Positions 60,000 through 64,000 of a stretch of 64,000 nucleotides of DNA are shown here, one piece after another. Source of the DNA: Lewinella sp. IMCC34191. GTDB taxonomy: Bacteria > Bacteroidota > Bacteroidia > Chitinophagales > Saprospiraceae. Location of the stretch: contig NZ_QNQZ01000016.1 of NCBI RefSeq assembly GCF_003390935.1, positions 1 to 64,000 of the forward strand. The letters run 5' to 3'. Positions within the stretch are counted from its first letter, which is position 1, and each line of letters opens with the position of its first letter. A model generated the notes under the pieces. It did no database searches. It was given only the letters and a program-made list of their open reading frames with translations, and had not been told where the DNA came from. The position numbers were made by a program, and so were the translations under genes.

Positions 60000-61334
60000 A
60001 TGCAATACCCGAACCGGTGGCTGCTGCTACCCATCTTTTTACTTGGCCTGTCGGTGTCCGCTACGGCCCAGTCCACGACTATCGATTTTGAGAAGTACGA
60101 GTTAGACAACGGCCTGAAGGTGATCCTTCACCAGGACGAGACCGCTCCCATCGTAGCCGTCTCCATCATGTACGAGGTGGGCGGTAAGGACAGCTTCGAG
60201 GACCGGACCGGGTTTGCACACTTTTTCGAGCACCTGCTATTCGAAGGCAGTGAGAACCTGGAGCGCGGGGAAATCGACGATTACGTGGAGGGAGCCGGCG
60301 GTGCCCTGAACGCGAATACCAGTGACGACCGTACCTACTACTACGAAATACTGCCAAGTAATCAGCTGGCCCTTGGCCTATGGATCGAGAGCGAGCGCCT
60401 GTTGCACGCGAAGGTTCAAACGATTGGTGTCGAAACCCAGCGGGATGTCGTGAAAGAGGAACGCCGGGAACGCATCGACAACCAGCCCTACGGTAAACTC
60501 CGTATCGAACTGAATCGACGGGCCTTCCGGGAGCATCCTTACAAGGATCCCCTGATTGGCTACATGGAAGACCTGACCAACGCCGAGGAGGCAGACTTCA
60601 AGCGCTTCTACGAGACCTACTACGTCCCCAACAACGCGATCCTGAGCATTGCGGGTAACCTCGACATCGCGGAGACGAAAGCACTCATTGAAAAGTATTT
60701 CGGCGACATACCCCGAGGCCCCGAGCCGCCCCGCATCACGGTAGTAGAAGCACCACTGGGCGGAGAAGTACGCGACACCGTTTACGACCAGGTACCCCTC
60801 CCGGCTCTGATCATGGGATACCGTACCGTGGGTCGGGACCATCCGGACTATTACGCCATCAGCATGATGAACCAGGTCCTGAGCCAGGGACAGAGCAGCC
60901 GGCTCAACAAGGCCCTGGTAGACGAGCAGGAATTAGCCGTACAGGTGGGAAGCTTCCCCTCCAACAGCCAGGATCCCGGTCTGGCGATCGCCTTCGCCCT
61001 GACAAAACCGGGTACCGAGGATCTGCGGCCCATAGAGGAAGCGTTCCAGCGGGAGATCGACCGCATGAAGAACGAACTGATCACCGACCGCGAGCTCGAA
61101 AAACTCCGCAACCAGATCGAAGTCAGCGCCATTTCCGGGTACGGAAGCGTAGCCGGTATTGCCGAAAGCCTGGCCTACAACGAGATGTTCCTGGGCGACG
61201 CCAATCTGATCAATACCGAAACCGACCGCTATATGGAGGTCACCAAGGAGGACATCCAGCGGGTCGCCCGTGAATACTACACCGATGATAACCGGGTGCT
61301 GCTCTACTGGCTCCCCCAGCCCAGTAGCCGCTAA
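60000..61334 (+). CDS. M16 zinc protease, active subunit
   Basis: The 444-residue protein has a signal peptide (about 8-24, cut at ATAQ). The inverted zinc motif is HFFEHLLF with H74, E77 and H78, and the third ligand lies about 75 residues later in VVKEERRERIDN. Two M16 halves are visible (the second with FNSR-like QSSRLNKAL). It is in the periplasm, where it would cut unfolded proteins or peptides. Its partner is encoded 28 bp downstream. Confidence 0.93.
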   Translation: MQYPNRWLLLPIFLLGLSVSATAQSTTIDFEKYELDNGLKVILHQDETAPIVAVSIMYEVGGKDSFEDRTGFAHFFEHLLFEGSENLERGEIDDYVEGAGGALNANTSDDRTYYYEILPSNQLALGLWIESERLLHAKVQTIGVETQRDVVKEERRERIDNQPYGKLRIELNRRAFREHPYKDPLIGYMEDLTNAEEADFKRFYETYYVPNNAILSIAGNLDIAETKALIEKYFGDIPRGPEPPRITVVEAPLGGEVRDTVYDQVPLPALIMGYRTVGRDHPDYYAISMMNQVLSQGQSSRLNKALVDEQELAVQVGSFPSNSQDPGLAIAFALTKPGTEDLRPIEEAFQREIDRMKNELITDRELEKLRNQIEVSAISGYGSVAGIAESLAYNEMFLGDANLINTETDRYMEVTKEDIQRVAREYYTDDNRVLLYWLPQPSSR

Positions 61335-61362
61335 ACCTAAACCCCATTACCAATACATACAC

Positions 61363-63504
61363 ATGTCACGCACATATTTATCCTTAGCCGTACTCCTGTT
61401 TCTCCTGATCCAGGCCTGCGGAACCCCTAAATCCTCTCCTGCCGCAACGGCCAATTCTACCAGCGCCCCGCCGCAGGAAACCGTTGAAGAGACTATCCAG
61501 CAGGATTTTCGTGCCTCGGCCCCCGAAGCCGGCCCGGCCCCCGAAATCGAGTTAGGTGATTTTGAAGAGTTTGAGCTGGACAACGGACTGACCGTCGTTT
61601 TAGTCGAGAACCATAAACTGCCCCGGGTCAGCTACCAGCTTTACGTTGACGTACCGCCCCACCTGGAAGGGGAATACGCAGGTGCCCAACAACTGCTTGG
61701 CAGCATGCTGCGCCGGTCAACCAGCGACATGACCAAGGAAGAAATAGACGAGGAGATCGACTTCATCGGGGCAAGCCTCAGCACCAGCGGTGCCGGTGCA
61801 TACGCCGCCACGATCTCCAAGTACAAGGAGCAGGTCATCGAACTCATGGGAAAGGTCATACTGGATGCGGCCTTCCCGGAAGCGGAATTTGCCAAGGTGA
61901 AAGAGGATGCCCGCGCGGCGCTCGCCGAGCAGCTCGCGACGCCCGATGCCATTGCGAACCGGGTACGCCAGGCCATCACCTACGGTACCAACCATCCCTA
62001 CGGGGAACAAATGACCCAGGCCAGCTTGGATTCGACCAGCCTGGACGTAGTGAAGTCCGTGTACGATACCTACTTCGTACCGAACCGCAGCTATCTGGTC
62101 ATGGTCGGTGACCTTACTCCACAGGAGGCCCGCCAATTAGCTTCCGACAACTTTAGTGATTGGGAACGCGGGGACGTAGCGGAGCCCGAATTCCCTACTC
62201 CACAACGACCCGACGGGGTAACGGTGAACTTCGTGCCCCGGGCCGGTGCCGTGCAGTCCAACGTCATCATCAGCCATCCGATCACGTTGAAACCGGGAAC
62301 CAAGGAATCCATCCGGGCCAGCCTACTCGACCAAGCGCTCGGTACCGGGTTCAACAGTCGCCTGCTGGCTAATCTTCGCGAAGACAAGGGGTACACCTAC
62401 GGAGCGTATAGCAGTATTGGTGACGATCCCCGGGTCGGCAGTTTCCGTGCCTACGCCAATGTGCGTAACGAAGTTACCGACTCAGCGATCGCCGAATTTA
62501 TCTACGAGTTGGATCGGCTGCAGGACGAACCGGTGGACAGCCTGGAATTGGCCGTTGCGAAAGCCCGGACGATGGGCTCATTCGGACGGGCGCTGGAAAG
62601 CCCACAGCGAATCGCCAGCTTCGCGCTGAATACCGTCCGCTACAACCTGAACCGGGATTTTTATCCCAAGTACCTGCAGGTGGTACAAAACTCCAGCCTC
62701 AATGATATCGCCGAAGTGACGAATGACATCATTACCGCCGGCCAAACCAACATCATTGTTGTCGGTGACCCATCGGTCGCCGATAAGCTAGCTCGCTTCG
62801 CCACTAGCGGAGAGGTGAACTACTACGATGTGAACGGAGAGCCGGTAGACATGGAACAGATGTCCGCACCCGTCGACCTGACTCCGGAAGAAGTACTGAA
62901 CGGGTACTTCGAGGCGATCGGTGGTAAAGATGAGGCCCTGGCGCTCGAAAACGTGTCCATGCTGCTCGAGGGATCCGTGCAGGGGCAGACGTTGTCGCAG
63001 AAGATGACGACCACCAGCGACGGAAAGATGAGCAGCCAAACCAGTATGAGCGGCATGGTGGTGGCCGATCAGCGCTACGCGGATGGCAAAGCCTCCATCA
63101 AGCAAATGGGCCAGGCGGTTGACCTGCCGGATGCCGCGGTCCAGGCGCTGTCCGAGCAGGCCGTCATCTTCCCGGAGGCAAATTACCTGGAGGACCTCAG
63201 CAGCGTAACGCTCGAAGGAACGGAGATGGTAGATGGCCAGCAGGCGATCGTACTGGTCGTCGAAGGGGCCGGTGGTCCGGTACGGGAGTACTACGACGCC
63301 GAAACCATGCTCAAGCTACAAACCATCCGCACCCAGGGGCCGCAGACGATTACGCAGGGTTATGGCGATTATCAGCCGGTTCAGGGAATCCTGTTTCCCC
63401 ACTCCTTGACGTTGACGGGGATGGCCCCGTTCCCCATCGAGTTATCCGCCACGACAATAGCGGTCAACACCGAGCTTGATCCGTCCCTTTTCACGATCGA
63501 CTAG
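61363..63504 (+). CDS. M16-family lipoprotein without the zinc motif, with a C-terminal extra domain
   Basis: From the ATG at 61363 the 713-residue protein has a lipoprotein signal (LFLLIQACG). The M16 fold follows (FELDNGLTVVLVENHKLP, then FNSRLLANLREDKGYTYG), but the HxxEH site is AGAQQLLG, so it cannot bind zinc that way. It is likely the inactive half of a heterodimer with the gene before it. From about 500 on there is a further beta-rich domain (VSMLLEGSVQGQTLSQ, then YYDAETMLKL) of the outer-membrane lipoprotein carrier style. A strong terminator follows. Confidence 0.9.
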   Translation: MSRTYLSLAVLLFLLIQACGTPKSSPAATANSTSAPPQETVEETIQQDFRASAPEAGPAPEIELGDFEEFELDNGLTVVLVENHKLPRVSYQLYVDVPPHLEGEYAGAQQLLGSMLRRSTSDMTKEEIDEEIDFIGASLSTSGAGAYAATISKYKEQVIELMGKVILDAAFPEAEFAKVKEDARAALAEQLATPDAIANRVRQAITYGTNHPYGEQMTQASLDSTSLDVVKSVYDTYFVPNRSYLVMVGDLTPQEARQLASDNFSDWERGDVAEPEFPTPQRPDGVTVNFVPRAGAVQSNVIISHPITLKPGTKESIRASLLDQALGTGFNSRLLANLREDKGYTYGAYSSIGDDPRVGSFRAYANVRNEVTDSAIAEFIYELDRLQDEPVDSLELAVAKARTMGSFGRALESPQRIASFALNTVRYNLNRDFYPKYLQVVQNSSLNDIAEVTNDIITAGQTNIIVVGDPSVADKLARFATSGEVNYYDVNGEPVDMEQMSAPVDLTPEEVLNGYFEAIGGKDEALALENVSMLLEGSVQGQTLSQKMTTTSDGKMSSQTSMSGMVVADQRYADGKASIKQMGQAVDLPDAAVQALSEQAVIFPEANYLEDLSSVTLEGTEMVDGQQAIVLVVEGAGGPVREYYDAETMLKLQTIRTQGPQTITQGYGDYQPVQGILFPHSLTLTGMAPFPIELSATTIAVNTELDPSLFTID

Positions 63505-63534
63505 TCACCTTTCTACCGTTGGCATTACAGAACA

Positions 63535-63575
63535 AGCAGCACGAGCCCATTGGCGGTTCGTGCTGCTCTTTTTTT
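63535..63575 (+). terminator. Intrinsic terminator of the M16 operon
   Basis: AGCAGCACGA and TCGTGCTGCT form a perfect 10-bp stem with an inner loop, followed by CTTTTTTT. It lies 31 nt past the stop at 63504. Confidence 0.85.
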
Positions 63576-63579
63576 GGGA

Positions 63580-64000
63580 TTACCCGCCGTACTTCAGGAT
63601 GCAGTAGATCGCCCGGAAACCGTCGCGCCAGCCAATTTTCTTCCCTTCCTTGTAGGTTCGACCGTAGTAGCTGATGCCAACCTCGTAGATGCGGATACCG
63701 GGAATCCGGCTGATCTTGGCCGTTACTTCGGGTTCAAAACCGAAGCGCTGCTCCACGAGGTGCAGCGACTGCAACTGCCGGGTACGGAACAGCTTATAGC
63801 ACGTTTCCATATCCGTAAGGTTGAGGTTATTGAAGGCGTTGCTCAGGGTCGTCAGGAACTTGTTGCCGATCGTGTGCCAGAAAAAGAGGATGCGATGGGG
63901 CTTGCTGCCCTGAAACCGGCTGCCGTACACGACATCGGCGAAGCCGTCCAGGATAGGCTGCAACAGTTCGTTGTACTCCTGTGGATCGTACTCCAGGTCG
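63580..64000 (-). CDS. Family 2 glycosyltransferase, dolichyl-phosphate mannosyltransferase-like (5' end outside window)
   Basis: The visible 139 or so residues are the C-terminal part of a GT2 enzyme: [38 protein letters not shown] sequence and [35 protein letters not shown]. These are typical of polyprenyl-phosphate sugar transferases of the DPM1 group. The start codon and the catalytic DxD lie past position 64000. It has no membrane helices in the visible part. Confidence 0.88.
   Translation of the reverse strand, partial: DLEYDPQEYNELLQPILDGFADVVYGSRFQGSKPHRILFFWHTIGNKFLTTLSNAFNNLNLTDMETCYKLFRTRQLQSLHLVEQRFGFEPEVTAKISRIPGIRIYEVGISYYGRTYKEGKKIGWRDGFRAIYCILKYGG

Overview
The window looks like a chromosomal segment of a marine-type Bacteroidota, most likely a Saprospiria/Lewinella-like organism (an inference from content, not a database match). 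The base composition is fairly GC-rich. Promoters carry the Bacteroidota -7 box TAnnTTTG, Shine-Dalgarno sites are mostly absent, one exported amylase ends in a type IX secretion sorting domain, and the tmRNA tag ends in SYAMAA. There is one tRNA (Arg-UCU) and one tmRNA. I see no rRNA, CRISPR array, transposase or prophage.

Region 1 (1-12.6 kb, all minus strand) is a respiratory and sulfur island: a Crp/Fnr regulator, a porin-like barrel, cytochrome bd oxidase (cydAB), a TlpA-type thioredoxin, two metallo-beta-lactamase/rhodanese proteins of the persulfide dioxygenase type, a pair of YeeE/YedE sulfur transporters, a SulP permease and a second, paralogous Crp/Fnr regulator. Three identical GTGAT-N4-ATCAC palindromes lie a fixed 22-23 nt upstream of -7-like boxes. 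Two drive genes of the island and one points out of the left edge. Together this suggests a small regulon that burns reduced sulfur while respiring through a sulfide-tolerant oxidase.

Region 2 (12.6-17 kb) is gene-poor and full of degenerate repeats around a DUF3124-like lipoprotein, an NTF2-like protein and a Gfo/Idh/MocA oxidoreductase. Region 3 (17-33.6 kb) is mostly housekeeping: metallophosphatase, cystathionine beta-synthase, folP, a DUF4230-like protein, tRNA-Arg, phenylalanine hydroxylase, rarA, lpxB, an MsbA-like ABC exporter and murB. Region 4 (33.6-37.3 kb) is a compact cassette of unknown product: a family 2 glycosyltransferase convergent with an acyl-CoA dehydrogenase-like gene and a PIG-L deacetylase/methyltransferase fusion.

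Region 5 (37.3-51.4 kb) holds a LysE-type exporter, a PLP decarboxylase, phosphatidylserine decarboxylase, an NlpC/P60 lipoprotein, a glycine-rich RRM protein, a secreted GH13 enzyme, a large beta-helix-like exported protein, tmRNA, a FAH-family enzyme, purC and a ribosome hibernation factor. Region 6 (51.5-64 kb) has an alpha/beta hydrolase, a tightly overlapping recQ-GGCT-sbcD-sbcC operon, an M16 protease pair (one active, one without the zinc motif) and the 3' part of a glycosyltransferase.

Two features run across the whole window. A short dispersed element with core GGCGGCGGAGCGCAGG has at least eight copies, three of them inside genes at linker or loop positions. Short degenerate tandem repeats, each with a different unit, sit directly after the stop codons of many genes.
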